From Sinorhizobium terangae (GTDB lineage: Bacteria > Pseudomonadota > Alphaproteobacteria > Rhizobiales > Rhizobiaceae), in the NCBI RefSeq assembly GCF_029714365.1, contig NZ_CP121661.1:124001-188000 (forward strand): a stretch of DNA of 64,000 nucleotides, read 5' to 3'. How positions within the stretch are numbered: position 1 is the first letter of the stretch; every line of letters begins with the position of its first letter. Shown piece by piece: positions 1 through 8,904 of this stretch. Below the pieces are notes generated by a model. It saw nothing but the letters and a program-made list of their open reading frames with translations, made no database searches and was not told where the DNA came from. The position numbers and the translations under genes were made by a program.

Positions 1-437
1 GCCTGGTCGTGGTCGGACATGCCGGAAAAGGCGAAGAGTCCGAAGGCGCCAAGAGGCAATGAAAGGATAAGGATGTCGCGCGGCCAGCGGTCGGCGTGGT
101 CGAGAGCTCGCTCCAGCGCCTTCGCCGCCTGCCCGTTGATGGCAAGCGAGAGGACCTGGACATGGCTTCGCTCCCTCTCGGTCCCGTACCGGGAGACGAT
201 CTCTTCGGCTTTCGCGATCTTCGCCTTAGCGCTTGCGAGTTCGGTGCGGACGGCATGCAGGCGCGCGCGTGCCGCATGTGCAAGAGCAAAATCCGGATCA
301 ACTGCGATGGCCTCGTCTAGAGCCTCTGCCGCACCCGGCCAGGCCGAGAGGAGCAGGTCGACCCCCTCCCGGTAGTGTTCGGCCGCGAGATTGGATGTCG
401 TCGAGAGTGGTAGGCCACGGCTGTCGATGTGGGTCAT
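1..437 (-). CDS. TTC38-like tetratricopeptide protein, N-terminal part
   Basis: The gene runs off the left edge, so only about the first 145 codons are present. The start ATG is at 435-437 on the minus strand. The protein opens MTHIDSRGLPLSTTSN, and the LPLSTTSN signature with a following helical region (AWPGAAEALDEAIAVDPDFALAHAARA) is the usual opening of bacterial proteins related to eukaryotic tetratricopeptide protein 38. It is expected to be a cytosolic helical-repeat protein; no catalytic role is known. The plus-strand frame over the same bases is low-complexity Arg/Ala/Ser and is read as a shadow. Family assignment is from memory of the signature, moderately sure. Confidence 0.7.
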   Translation of the reverse strand, partial: MTHIDSRGLPLSTTSNLAAEHYREGVDLLLSAWPGAAEALDEAIAVDPDFALAHAARARLHAVRTELASAKAKIAKAEEIVSRYGTERERSHVQVLSLAINGQAAKALERALDHADRWPRDILILSLPLGAFGLFAFSGMSDHDQ

Positions 438-488
438 GGCAGGTTCCTCAAACCAGGATCGGGCACGCATCAGCGCCCATTTCGGCTA

Positions 489-1075
489 TTATACGGGATT
501 GCCGCTGGCTGTATTTTGACAATATGCCAATTTATGTCGAACAACTGCCAATGACGCCCGAGGAAGACTGGCCTGTACGAGAGCGGCTGTTCCGCTCTCG
601 AACATCGAACGATCGTCGAGGACGTTGGCGGTGAACATCGCGCCCTCGAGGGTAGCAAGTACCCGCACGGCGGTGTCGCGGCCCAGCCCCCTCGCGTGAG
701 CGTTTCGATTCCGAGCACGAAGAACCGTTTTACTTCTTCCCTCACTTCCCCGGCCAGGTCGTGGGACACTGCTCCCATGGCGCCGCAGAGGCAGATCCTG
801 CCGTTGCGGTGCAAGGCATCGCGGAAGACCTGCCGCCAGGCTGTGACGATGTCGTTGCCCGTAGCCTGTTTCTGATCCACCGCATCCAGAAAGCGGTCGG
901 TGTAACGGCGGGCGACTGCCGCTGCGAGCTTCTTCTTGGTCGGGAAGTGATAGTGGACGCTCGAACTCTTAACACCGATATCCGCAGCGACTTCCCGAAA
1001 ACTGAAGCCACTATAGCCTGCTTGACGGATACGCTCCTCAGCGGCGTCCATGATTGCTTCGGCTGTTTCGCTCAT
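489..1075 (-). pseudogene. TetR-family regulator, single-base frameshift
   Basis: This is a paralogue of the intact TetR gene at 26424-26927. Starting at ATG 1075 it reads MSETAEAIMDAAEERIRQAG and keeps the helix-turn-helix (FREVAADIGVKSSSVHYHFP) and the motif ICLCGAMGA. At the run of five C at 687-691 the frame breaks. Adding one base restores a tail GLGRDTAVRVLATLEGAMF that lines up with GLSHNSALQVLATLEGAML in the intact copy and continues to a stop at 489-491. The likely event is a one-base loss in a homopolymer; a sequencing error would look the same. It is divergent from an SDR fragment, with an 18-bp operator-like box between them. Confidence 0.8.
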
Positions 1076-1087
1076 TTTGCCAAAATC

Positions 1088-1105
1088 CTCTCTATCGATA
1101 GATAG
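1088..1105. promoter_or_regulatory. TetR operator-like box (copy 1)
   Basis: CTCTCTATCGATAGATAG lies 12 bp upstream of the broken tetR start and 16 bp upstream of the SDR fragment. It contains the perfect palindrome CTATCGATAG. The same 18-bp pattern occurs three times in front of the intact paralogue (26265, 26323, 26380), so it is most simply the binding site of this TetR subfamily. Confidence 0.7.
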
Positions 1106-1121
1106 AGAAACAGAGATCAAT

Positions 1122-1270
1122 ATGCGATTTGAAGGCAAGGTAGCCGCCATCACCGGCGGCGGGTTCAGGCATCGGCAAGGAAGTGGCCGCTCGTCCCGTT
1201 GCGGAAGGCGGGAAGGTCGCTATCAACGGCCGAAACCGGCCGGTCAGCTTTGTAGCGGCAAATGAGTCTC
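1122..1270 (+). pseudogene. Short-chain dehydrogenase, N-terminal fragment
   Basis: From ATG 1122 the sequence reads MRFEGKVAAITGG. After one extra G the other frame continues GSGIGKEVAARPVAEGGKVA. This is the Rossmann start of the SDR family (TGxxxGIG cofactor motif) broken by a +1 frameshift, and it ends after about 45 residues, far short of the usual 250. It was presumably the target gene divergently controlled with the neighbouring tetR. Only the cofactor-binding start is left, so no activity is expected. Confidence 0.7.
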
Positions 1271-1311
1271 GCAAGATGTCTTGGACGGCTAAGGCAGCAG
1301 CCGTTTGAAGT

Positions 1312-2037
1312 TTAGGAGGCAGGCTGTCGAGCCGACAGCTTTGACCGTGTCTTCGGTTTTTCTTGTGCGGCCTGGAAGTGCTCTAGAATCCGGTCACGCT
1401 GCCGCTCGATGTGGTTTCTTATCGTTTCGGACAAGCCTGCCAGGTCACGGCGTTTGAAAGCATCCAGAATGGACCGGTGCTCCTGCACGATGACCATCGA
1501 ACACTCCGGGTAGCGGTCGTACAGGTTCTCGAACCAGTCCAGGTAAACATCGCAGTCGCGCCCGACTTCGTTCACCGCTTCATTACGGCAAGAATGCCGG
1601 ATCTTGAGGTGGAACTTATGGGAGACGCTCTTATAGGTCCTGACATCGTTCTGTTCGACGGCGGTGGCCATCTGTTCGGCATATCGCTCAAGCTCGTCGA
1701 CGTCGTCTTCACTCGCCGATAGCGAGGCGAGGTAGGTCCGTCCCACATCGACGATCCACCACAGTTCGAACTTCTCTCGAATCATCTCAAGGCTTGGGAC
1801 CGTTATCTTCCGATCCCGCATTCCCGAGCGTTGGGTAAGCCCGGCACGCTCCAGTTCCGCCAGCGCCTCGCGGGCCGGAGAGCGACTGACACCGTAGGTT
1901 TCGGCCAGTGCTTCTTCCGAGATGGGACTACCTGGAAGCAACTGTCCTTGCAGAATGTCGTTCTTGACCATCGAGTATAGCTGGGAAGAGAGCTTGGATC
2001 TCTGCATTTGGCGCTTCGGACCGGTCTCTGAAACCAT
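1312..2037 (-). CDS. GntR family (FCD-type) transcriptional regulator
   Basis: The protein has 241 residues. A winged helix-turn-helix lies at about 12-75, with ISEEALAETYGVSRSPAREALAELERAGL typical of the GntR recognition region (quoted here as ISEEALAETYGVSRSP and following). A helical FCD-type effector domain lies at about 90-225, with H-rich metal/ligand positions in SHKFHLKIRHSC and EHRSILDAF. It is divergent from the MhpB-like ring-cleavage operon, with a 321-bp spacer, and is the likely local repressor responding to an aromatic or acid intermediate. The assignment to FCD rather than UTRA is from the all-helical C-terminal half. Confidence 0.85.
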   Translation of the reverse strand: MVSETGPKRQMQRSKLSSQLYSMVKNDILQGQLLPGSPISEEALAETYGVSRSPAREALAELERAGLTQRSGMRDRKITVPSLEMIREKFELWWIVDVGRTYLASLSASEDDVDELERYAEQMATAVEQNDVRTYKSVSHKFHLKIRHSCRNEAVNEVGRDCDVYLDWFENLYDRYPECSMVIVQEHRSILDAFKRRDLAGLSETIRNHIERQRDRILEHFQAAQEKPKTRSKLSARQPAS

Positions 2038-2358
2038 TCGTATTCATCCTTTAACGTTCATTTCGGCAGGCGCGGCTACGCCTCCCGAAAACTCAGTTCC
2101 TCGGGTCTGCAGGTCACAAGCCGGAGGGGAACATGCACATCGGCCGTCTTCCTCATTTTCGCGCGTCAGCTCGCCCGTCTGACCAAATCGTTATCTGCAA
2201 CCATAAACCACTTGCAATCGCTTGTCACGTATGTATCCTGAATCCCGTATTCTGTATCCGAAAGACATGCAGATTAAGTTGGCGCCTATTCGCCGCCGAC
2301 AAACCGCGTCGTCGGGCCGTTGACCGGCTGAACGAACGCATCAATGAGGAGGAAGTTA
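2038..2358. promoter_or_regulatory. Divergent control region with TGTATCC direct repeats
   Basis: This is the spacer between the GntR gene and the ring-cleavage operon. Two copies of TGTATCC lie at 2232-2238 and 2253-2259, exactly 21 bp apart (two helical turns). Next to the second copy is an imperfect inverted pair, CTGTAT at 2252-2257 and ATGCAG at 2267-2272. The ribosome site GAGGAGGAAG precedes ATG 2359. The repeats are candidate regulator sites by position only. Confidence 0.4.
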
Positions 2359-3360
2359 ATGGCTGAAGTTGTCTGCGCCCTGAGCATGTCCCATGCCCCC
2401 GGCGTCCTTGGATGGGCGGACGCGCCATCCGAAGCGGTAAAAAAGAGCATCCACGAAGCCCATCAGGAATGCGCTCGGCGTCTCGACGCGGCACGCCCCG
2501 ACTTGATCATCGCCTTCCTGGACGACCATTTCGAAAACCATTTTCGCAAGATGATGCCGGCCTTTGCCGTCGGCATCTCGGCGTCCCATAGCGGTCCCGC
2601 CGACTATATGATGGAAGCTCTCAAGTTCGACGAGAAAGTCGTGATCGAGAGCAATGTCGAGCATGCGGAGACATTGCTTCGTGGGCTCATCAAGCGCAAC
2701 TTCGACGCAGCTCGCATGGGCGAGATCGAATACGGCAACAACCTTCTTGTGCCGTGGAAGCTGATCCGACCGCAATACGACATTCCTGTCATTCCGATCT
2801 ACACGAACGTATTCTCGCCGCCGCTCCCGAGCATGGCGCGTGCATACGACATGGGTGCAGCGGTGCGCGATATCATTGAACGCGAACTGCCGGCCGGCCT
2901 TCGGGTTGCGTTCCTGGCGACCGGCGGGCTGTCGCATTGGCCTCCCGTCTGGACCGAAGGTGCGCCGGAAGACGACCAGTTCCTCCAGCGTATGAAGCGC
3001 TATCAAAGCGAGGGGAAGCACGTCGCGGAGGAAGATCCGACGCTCTATTCCGACCTGGCCGCCTACGAGATCGAAATGGCCGACAAAATGCAGTGGCCGC
3101 TGCGCCATCAGCACCCCCTGGTCAACGCGGCTTGGGACCGCGAAATCATCGATGCCTTCGGAAGAGGCGACACCGATTATCTTCGGAACTGCACGTTCGA
3201 AAGCGTCGAAGAGGGTGGCGGACACGGTGGTCACGAGATCCTCAACTGGATGGCCGTGATGGGCGCCATGGGCGGGTCCAAGGCCGATGTGATCGGTTAT
3301 GAGCCGGTCGTCGAGTGGATCTGCGGCATGGGCTACATCGCCTACGACGCTGCAGCTTAA
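2359..3360 (+). CDS. LigB/MhpB-like extradiol ring-cleavage dioxygenase
   Basis: The protein has 333 residues; start ATG 2359 follows GAGGAGG and is preferred over an upstream in-frame ATG at 2344. The class III extradiol fold is recognisable from MSHAPGV (His12), the DDHFENHF region, GGLSHWPPVW, NAAWD and the C-terminal PVVEWICGMGY. These follow the order seen in E. coli 2,3-dihydroxyphenylpropionate 1,2-dioxygenase MhpB. The reaction is non-haem Fe(II) meta-cleavage of a catechol-type substrate in the cytosol. It heads an operon with a meta-cleavage-product hydrolase and an FAH-family protein. The exact substrate cannot be read from sequence. Confidence 0.85.
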   Translation: MAEVVCALSMSHAPGVLGWADAPSEAVKKSIHEAHQECARRLDAARPDLIIAFLDDHFENHFRKMMPAFAVGISASHSGPADYMMEALKFDEKVVIESNVEHAETLLRGLIKRNFDAARMGEIEYGNNLLVPWKLIRPQYDIPVIPIYTNVFSPPLPSMARAYDMGAAVRDIIERELPAGLRVAFLATGGLSHWPPVWTEGAPEDDQFLQRMKRYQSEGKHVAEEDPTLYSDLAAYEIEMADKMQWPLRHQHPLVNAAWDREIIDAFGRGDTDYLRNCTFESVEEGGGHGGHEILNWMAVMGAMGGSKADVIGYEPVVEWICGMGYIAYDAAA

Positions 3361-3392
3361 CTGCACTCATCCATCGATTTGCCGATAACAGC

Positions 3393-3423
3393 AACCCGCA
3401 CCGGGACAAGTGCGGTGCGGGTT
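3393..3423 (+). other. Intergenic hairpin
   Basis: A perfect 11-bp stem (AACCCGCACCG at 3393-3403 with CGGTGCGGGTT at 3413-3423) and a 9-base loop lie between the dioxygenase and hydrolase genes. No T-run follows, so it is more likely an attenuating or mRNA-protecting structure than a full terminator. Confidence 0.6.
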
Positions 3424-3470
3424 CACGCATTCATTCGGCAAGAACGTAGCTGGCGTTTCTGGAGCTTCAC

Positions 3471-4295
3471 ATGCCCCATTTCGAAGACCGAGAGTTCTCG
3501 ATTGACGGCCACCGGGTCGCTTATATCGAGGGCGGCAAGGGTTATCCCTTGCTGATGATCCATGGGTCCGGTCCCGGCGCATCCACGTTGGGAAACTGGA
3601 GCCGCGTCCTCGGGCCCTTGTCTGAGCGATATCATGTCCATGCAATGGATCTGATTGGCTTTGGAAAGTCGGACCGGAAGAAATCAGAACCCTTCTTTGA
3701 CCTCGATCTTTGGGTCCGGCAATGCAAGGCCATGCTGGCAAGGATCCCGGGCGAAACAGTTGGGATCATCGCTCACTCCATTTCGGCCTCGCTCGCCCTG
3801 CAGGTCGCTGCTTCCGAAGCCCGCGTAGGCCAGGTGCTGACCACCGGGGCGATGGGAGCGAAATTTAATGTCAACGAAGGTACGGTCGCCTGCTGGACCT
3901 TTCCGGAAACCCGGGCGGATCTGCAGAAAGCGATTGGGTTCCTGATCAATGACAAATCGCTGATTGACGACGCCTATCTGGACGCGCGGGTAAAAGTCCT
4001 CCACGAGGATCCCAGCTACAAGGACTACTTTTCGCGGATGTTTGCCGGCGACCGGCAGCGTTACGCGGACCTCGCCATCATCGACCCGTCGGTGCTGGCC
4101 CGTATCAAGTGTCCAGTGACGATGCTGCACGGAAGAGTGGACGAACCGTTCCCGCCAGCGACCACTCTCAAACTTGCCGACCACATACCGCAAGCGGACG
4201 TCGTCCTGCTCGCAAATTGCTCTCACTCAGTGGCGCTTGAGCGAACGGACGCGCTGTTGTCCGCCGCTCATACGCTGTTCCCGCAACCACAATAA
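3471..4295 (+). CDS. Alpha/beta hydrolase, meta-cleavage product hydrolase type
   Basis: The protein has 274 residues. The fold is marked by HGSGPGAS (oxyanion region, as in MhpC/BphD), the nucleophile elbow around HSISASL, the acid in HGRVDEPFPP and the catalytic His in NCSHSVALE. The expected reaction is C-C hydrolysis of the vinylogous 1,5-diketone formed by extradiol cleavage. The gene follows the dioxygenase, as mhpC follows mhpB in E. coli. The nucleophile context is AHSIS rather than the common GNSMG, so the substrate may differ from known members. Confidence 0.8.
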   Translation: MPHFEDREFSIDGHRVAYIEGGKGYPLLMIHGSGPGASTLGNWSRVLGPLSERYHVHAMDLIGFGKSDRKKSEPFFDLDLWVRQCKAMLARIPGETVGIIAHSISASLALQVAASEARVGQVLTTGAMGAKFNVNEGTVACWTFPETRADLQKAIGFLINDKSLIDDAYLDARVKVLHEDPSYKDYFSRMFAGDRQRYADLAIIDPSVLARIKCPVTMLHGRVDEPFPPATTLKLADHIPQADVVLLANCSHSVALERTDALLSAAHTLFPQPQ

Positions 4296-4323
4296 AATAA
4301 CAACACCTTAGAGGGGTTCTACT

Positions 4324-5400
4324 ATGGTTACCGGAATTTCGAAATCCAAACTCAGCTTTGCCCGCATCGCCTGTGCTGTCGTCGTTGGATCACTTTTTGC
4401 GTCGCATTCCAGCTTGGCCGAGGAGCCCGACCGGCTGGCCGGAATCGTTGAGCCGGTCGTCGCGACCAAGCCGCTCAAACTCGGCGTAACGCTGGTTCAC
4501 CTCAATGACGATTTCTGGAAAGGCATCGCCTACGGGATTGCCGACGAGGCAAAGCGAAACAATGTCACGGTCGCCCAGATTTCGATCGCCGGCGCCTATG
4601 GGAACGTGACGCAACAGTTCTCGCAGATCGAAACCTTGCAAAGCCTTGGTGTCGACTATGTCGTGCTCGGCGCTGCTGCTTACAAAGGCTATGATCCCCA
4701 GCTCAAGCGGCTTAAGGATGCGGGCATCGGCGTCATTGCTGCGGGCATCCCGGTCGACAGCAAGAACGTCGATTTCGGTGTCACGCAGGATGACGAAGCA
4801 ATCGGTCTCGGTCTGGCCAAGGAGATCTGCGCGGCTGCCGGACCAGACAAGGCCGGCGCCATTGCCCTACCGGGTCCCGCCGGCGCTGAATGGGCGCGCT
4901 TGCGGCTTGATGGCTTCGAGCAAGGCCTGAAAGCGTGTCCGAACGTAGCCTTGGTCAAGGGTGCTGTTACCGGCGGGCTTGAGCTGGAGCAGGGCCTCAC
5001 CCAGGTATCGGATATGCTTCAGAAGAATCCGGACACGAAGTTTATCTTCACGCCGGTGATACCGCTGGGACTGGGTGCGGCTCAGGCTGCTCGGCAGAGC
5101 GGCATCCAAGCCCAGGTGGTTTCTGCCACGATCGTCCGCGAGGCACTGCCGTTGATCAAGAACGACCGCTTGTTGGCGCTCACGTCGGAGCCGGGCATCC
5201 TGATGGGCCGTCTGATCGTGCAGTTCGCCATTCGAGATCATGAGAAACTCTCGAAAGGTGACGAGTTCAAGACGCAGGGCATGGCCTATCCAACGATCTT
5301 CACCAACAATGCCGTGATCACAAAGAAGAACGTCGATTCCTACGGCTACGATGTCTACGACCTTCCCCCGAAGGATTGGTCCTTGAACATCAAGCAGTGA
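4324..5400 (+). CDS. Periplasmic sugar-type (TorT/RbsB-like) binding protein
   Basis: The protein has 358 residues. An N-terminal signal peptide (hydrophobic stretch to about residue 37, ending near SSLAEE) precedes a periplasmic-binding type I domain starting LGVTLVHLNDDFWKGIAYGI. It resembles the TorT/RbsB group of binding proteins. It is followed within 11 bp by an RbsA-like ATPase and then an RbsC-like permease, so it is the capture component of a CUT2-type importer. Its position inside a ring-cleavage operon suggests uptake of the aromatic substrate or a glycoside of it; this is inference from context. Confidence 0.8.
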   Translation: MVTGISKSKLSFARIACAVVVGSLFASHSSLAEEPDRLAGIVEPVVATKPLKLGVTLVHLNDDFWKGIAYGIADEAKRNNVTVAQISIAGAYGNVTQQFSQIETLQSLGVDYVVLGAAAYKGYDPQLKRLKDAGIGVIAAGIPVDSKNVDFGVTQDDEAIGLGLAKEICAAAGPDKAGAIALPGPAGAEWARLRLDGFEQGLKACPNVALVKGAVTGGLELEQGLTQVSDMLQKNPDTKFIFTPVIPLGLGAAQAARQSGIQAQVVSATIVREALPLIKNDRLLALTSEPGILMGRLIVQFAIRDHEKLSKGDEFKTQGMAYPTIFTNNAVITKKNVDSYGYDVYDLPPKDWSLNIKQ

Positions 5401-5410
5401 CGGTGCCCTG

Positions 5411-6934
5411 ATGACACCACTCCTGCGACTAGTCGACGTCAGCAAGTCCTTCGGAGCGACAAGAGCGCTCCGGGGGGTCTCCATCGATATTTTCCCCGGT
5501 GAGATTCATTGCATCATCGGGGAAAACGGGGCGGGCAAGTCCACTTTGGGCAGAATCTGTGGGGGCTTTGTTCGGCCAGATACCGGCAGCTTCTGGTATG
5601 GCGGCAAGGAAGTTCCGTTTTTTACTCCTGACGAAGCGCGAGCAGCCGGTTTGGCGATGGTTTTCCAGGAGCTTTCGCTGGCGCCGGACCTGAGCATTCA
5701 AGACAACCTTTTCCTGGGCGCTGAGCCGACACGCAACCCTCTTCGCGTCCTCAGACGTTCGCGAGAGCGGTCGCAATGCCAGAGCGTTCTGGAAGCGGTG
5801 GGCCTCGGCAGGATTGAGATCAAGCGGCCAGTCGGCCAACTCCCGCCTGGCCAGCAGCAGCTTGTTGAAATCAGCAAGGCCCTGGCGCGTAACCCGAGAA
5901 TTCTCGTGCTCGATGAACCCTCGGCCATGCTTAGTCTGGCCGAGCGCAAACACCTGCACGGGATCATGGGCGAGCTTAAGGCCAACGGCACTGCGATCGT
6001 CTTCGTTACCCATCATGTATCAGAAGTCGCCGAGCTCGCCGACCGCGTCACCGTGCTTCGCAACGGCGCTCTCGTTGAGAGCATTGCCGGGCGCCAGACC
6101 GTCGATCAGATCGTTGAGCGTCTCGGCGGCGGAGGCATTCCCGCACCGCATCGGCAGCGCCAGGTCGTGCAAAATCCCGACAATGACACCGCCGATCTGC
6201 TCTCGCTCGTGGTGCCGCGTCTGGACGGTAGCACCGAAGCAATTCGCGTCGCGCCTGGCGAAGTCGTCGGGCTCTATGGCGTCATCGGCTGCGGTAGCGA
6301 GCGGATTGCATCGATCGTGTCGGGCCAGGAATCGGATGCCGCATCCGTCGCGATGGAAGTCGAGGGGCAAAAGATCGCCATCAATACGCCAGTTCGGGCT
6401 CGCAGGCTCGGAATAGGGCATCTTCCAAACGGCCGCGCCGCGAACGGGATCCTCCCGACGAGAAGTATCAGCGAAAACCTCTATCTGCGTCCTCGCAGCC
6501 GCAATCAGCGGGCGACGCTCGCTCCGACGGGCGGAGATCCTGACAAGGAACTGTCGGAAATCGGCGTTCGATACGGAAATGCGAAAGATCCGATTACGAG
6601 CTTGAGCGGCGGCAACCAGCAGAAAGTCCTTATCGGTCGGCTGCTCGGATCCGACCTCCGTCTGCTTGTGCTCGAGGAGCCGACGGCCGGAATCGATATC
6701 GCCGCAAAAGCGGACGTTCACAATCTACTGCGCAAATGCACTGGCAAGGGATGGGGGATCCTTCTTGTGTCCAGCGATCTCGAAGAAGCGATCGCCCTCA
6801 GCGACCGCATTCACACGATGTTCGACGGACAGTGCGTGCGCACGTACAGCGCCCCGACCACCGGCGACATGTCGTCGATCTCGGCGGACGTGGTTGGCGC
6901 GACACATGCAAAAGACAGGGAGGAAGTTCTATGA
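5411..6934 (+). CDS. CUT2-type ABC importer ATPase (RbsA-like, two domains)
   Basis: The protein has 507 residues and two fused nucleotide-binding domains. The first has Walker A GENGAGKST, Walker B ILVLDEPSA and H-loop FVTHHVSEV. The second has signature LSGGNQQKVLIGR and LLVLEEPTAGID but lacks a clear Walker A, as is usual for the C-terminal half of RbsA proteins. The first half's signature reads LPPGQQQLVEI instead of LSGGQ. It lies between the binding protein and the permease, whose ATG overlaps its stop (ATGA at 6931). Confidence 0.88.
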   Translation: MTPLLRLVDVSKSFGATRALRGVSIDIFPGEIHCIIGENGAGKSTLGRICGGFVRPDTGSFWYGGKEVPFFTPDEARAAGLAMVFQELSLAPDLSIQDNLFLGAEPTRNPLRVLRRSRERSQCQSVLEAVGLGRIEIKRPVGQLPPGQQQLVEISKALARNPRILVLDEPSAMLSLAERKHLHGIMGELKANGTAIVFVTHHVSEVAELADRVTVLRNGALVESIAGRQTVDQIVERLGGGGIPAPHRQRQVVQNPDNDTADLLSLVVPRLDGSTEAIRVAPGEVVGLYGVIGCGSERIASIVSGQESDAASVAMEVEGQKIAINTPVRARRLGIGHLPNGRAANGILPTRSISENLYLRPRSRNQRATLAPTGGDPDKELSEIGVRYGNAKDPITSLSGGNQQKVLIGRLLGSDLRLLVLEEPTAGIDIAAKADVHNLLRKCTGKGWGILLVSSDLEEAIALSDRIHTMFDGQCVRTYSAPTTGDMSSISADVVGATHAKDREEVL

Positions 6935-7917
6935 GTTCGCAAAGTATCAACCAGGCCGGTCCTCCGAAGGTGCGGCATCTGTTCGGACACGTCGGCTATG
7001 CCGATTTGATGTTGCCGTTGCTTATACTATTGCTGGCGCTCGTCGCAGTGATGATCGAGCCGCGGTTTCTTTCAACGAACAACCTGCTCAATCTTCTTCG
7101 GCAATTGACGCCATTGCTGATTTTCGCAGCCGCGCAAGGCATCGTGATCATGTCCGGCGGGCTAGATCTTTCCCAATCGTCCGTGTTGTCTGTGGCCGGG
7201 GTCGCAGGCGTCCTCGTGATGCCGCAGCTGGGTATTGGTGCCGGCGTCTGCGTGATGGTTGCTGTTGGGGCGTTTTGTGGGCTGTTCTCAGGCTTCGTCG
7301 TCGCCGCGACAGGGGCAAGTCCGCTCATCGTCACCCTATCCGCCCTTTCCATCACACAGGCTTTCGCGCTGATTTTGGCGAACGGCGTGCCGATTTATGA
7401 CGTTCCCGGCGAATATACCGATCTGATCGGCTTTACCTCACTTGCCGGAATCCCGGTGATGGTTTTGATCGGCCTGGCGGTCTTGGCTTGCTGTTGGGTC
7501 CTGCTGCGCTTTACCGTTTTTGGACGGTACGTGTACGCGATGGGCTCGAACTTTTCGGCAGCTTCGCATTCAGGCGTCGACGTCCGGTTTTATACGGTGC
7601 TCGTCTATGTCTTGAGCGGCGTCTGCGCCGGGATTGGCGCGGTTGTCGTGACCGCCTGGACAAGCGCTGCCCAACCGATTGCGGCACCTAACCTCGCCTT
7701 GCAAGCCCTAGCCTCCGTTGTCCTCGGTGGGGTGGCCCTCAAGGGCGGCAGCGGTGGAATGATCCATGTGGTCTTCGGCGTCGTCACGCTCGGGATGCTC
7801 TCGAATGTCCTGAACATGATTGGCGTGTCCGCCTATTTCCAGACCTTGGCGGTCGGCCTCGTTATTCTGTTGGCAGTCTGCCTCGACCGGCTCCGGCAGC
7901 GCTCGGCTCGCCGTTAA
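6931..7917 (+). CDS. CUT2-type ABC importer permease (RbsC-like)
   Basis: The protein has 328 residues and is strongly hydrophobic, with about 8-10 membrane spans. It contains the RbsC-type motif GGLDLSQSSVLSVAGV near residue 75 and GGVALKGGSGG in the C-terminal third. The start at 6931 overlaps the upstream stop by four bases (ATGA), which implies translational coupling; a longer upstream reading in the same frame has no RbsC homology. It forms the inner-membrane channel of the importer encoded by the two preceding genes. Confidence 0.87.
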   Translation: MSSQSINQAGPPKVRHLFGHVGYADLMLPLLILLLALVAVMIEPRFLSTNNLLNLLRQLTPLLIFAAAQGIVIMSGGLDLSQSSVLSVAGVAGVLVMPQLGIGAGVCVMVAVGAFCGLFSGFVVAATGASPLIVTLSALSITQAFALILANGVPIYDVPGEYTDLIGFTSLAGIPVMVLIGLAVLACCWVLLRFTVFGRYVYAMGSNFSAASHSGVDVRFYTVLVYVLSGVCAGIGAVVVTAWTSAAQPIAAPNLALQALASVVLGGVALKGGSGGMIHVVFGVVTLGMLSNVLNMIGVSAYFQTLAVGLVILLAVCLDRLRQRSARR

Positions 7918-7987
7918 GAGTCCCCCGAGCTCGCATCCCCCGTGGGTGGCGCGGTGCCCACCCATCCCCTCAGACAGGAGTAAATTG

Positions 7988-8875
7988 ATGAAGTTTGTTA
8001 CGTTCCAGCATCGGGGCAACACTGCCGTCGGCGTTTTGGTCGATGACGGTTCGCGCCTGGTCGATCTTACTGCGGCAGGCCTCGCAGCAGATATGCAGGA
8101 TCTGATCGAAAACTACGATCAGCACACCGCCCAGATCGCGAGGCTTGTCCAAGAGAAAGCCAACGTATTGCAGCTCTCCGAGGTGGAGCTTCGCGCGCCT
8201 ATCCCGACCCCACGCCGGAACATCTTCTGCGTTGGCAAGAACTATCATGAACATGCTGCAGAGTTCGGGCGCAGTGGCTTCGACGCGGGATCGATCGGCG
8301 GCTCAGAAGTTCCGGAATATCCGATCATCTTCAGCAAACCGCCGTCATCGGTGATCGGCCCGGGCGCGACGATCGAGTGGGCGAATGATCCCTATCAGTC
8401 GGTGGACTACGAAGCCGAGCTTGCTGTCATTATCGGTCGTGCCGGCCGCGTCACCGAGAACGATGATCCAATGGATTTTGTCTTCGGCTACACCATCATC
8501 AACGACGTGACCTCGCGTGAACTGCAGAAGCGCCATAAGCAGTGGCTGCTCGGAAAAGGTATCGACACCTTCGCGCCCATGGGCCCTGCGATCGTCACCC
8601 GGGAAGCAATGGGCGACATTTCTTCGAGGGGCATTCGCTGCCACGTGAATGATGAGCAGCGTCAAAACGCTCGCATCGGCGACCTGATCTTCGACATTCC
8701 GACCCTCATACGCTCGATCGGCCGCTCGATCTCGCTGGTAGCCGGCGACATTATCGCAACCGGCACCCCGGTCGGTGTCGGCATCGGCTTCACGCCGCCG
8801 AAATACCTCAACCGTGGCGATCGCGTTCGCGTCGAAATCGACGGAATCGGGACGCTCGAAAATCCGGTCGGATAA
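7988..8875 (+). CDS. Fumarylacetoacetate hydrolase family protein
   Basis: The protein has 295 residues; start ATG 7988 is preceded by ACAGGAG. The FAH catalytic domain occupies about residues 75-295. The metal ligands are in DYEAELAVIIG and the following region has the family motif NDVTSRELQ, with GTPVGVGIGFTPP near the C-terminus. Members are 2-hydroxypentadienoate hydratases, acylpyruvate hydrolases or decarboxylases. Following an MhpB-like dioxygenase and MhpC-like hydrolase, a hydratase or acylpyruvase role in the lower meta pathway is likely. Confidence 0.85.
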   Translation: MKFVTFQHRGNTAVGVLVDDGSRLVDLTAAGLAADMQDLIENYDQHTAQIARLVQEKANVLQLSEVELRAPIPTPRRNIFCVGKNYHEHAAEFGRSGFDAGSIGGSEVPEYPIIFSKPPSSVIGPGATIEWANDPYQSVDYEAELAVIIGRAGRVTENDDPMDFVFGYTIINDVTSRELQKRHKQWLLGKGIDTFAPMGPAIVTREAMGDISSRGIRCHVNDEQRQNARIGDLIFDIPTLIRSIGRSISLVAGDIIATGTPVGVGIGFTPPKYLNRGDRVRVEIDGIGTLENPVG

Positions 8876-8904
8876 TCATCGCACATCGAAGATAGGAGTA
8901 TAGA

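Noticed and set aside
2356..3366. 336-codon minus-strand frame antisense to the ring-cleavage dioxygenase
   Set aside because: It mirrors the whole dioxygenase gene, which has clear active-site motifs and a ribosome site.
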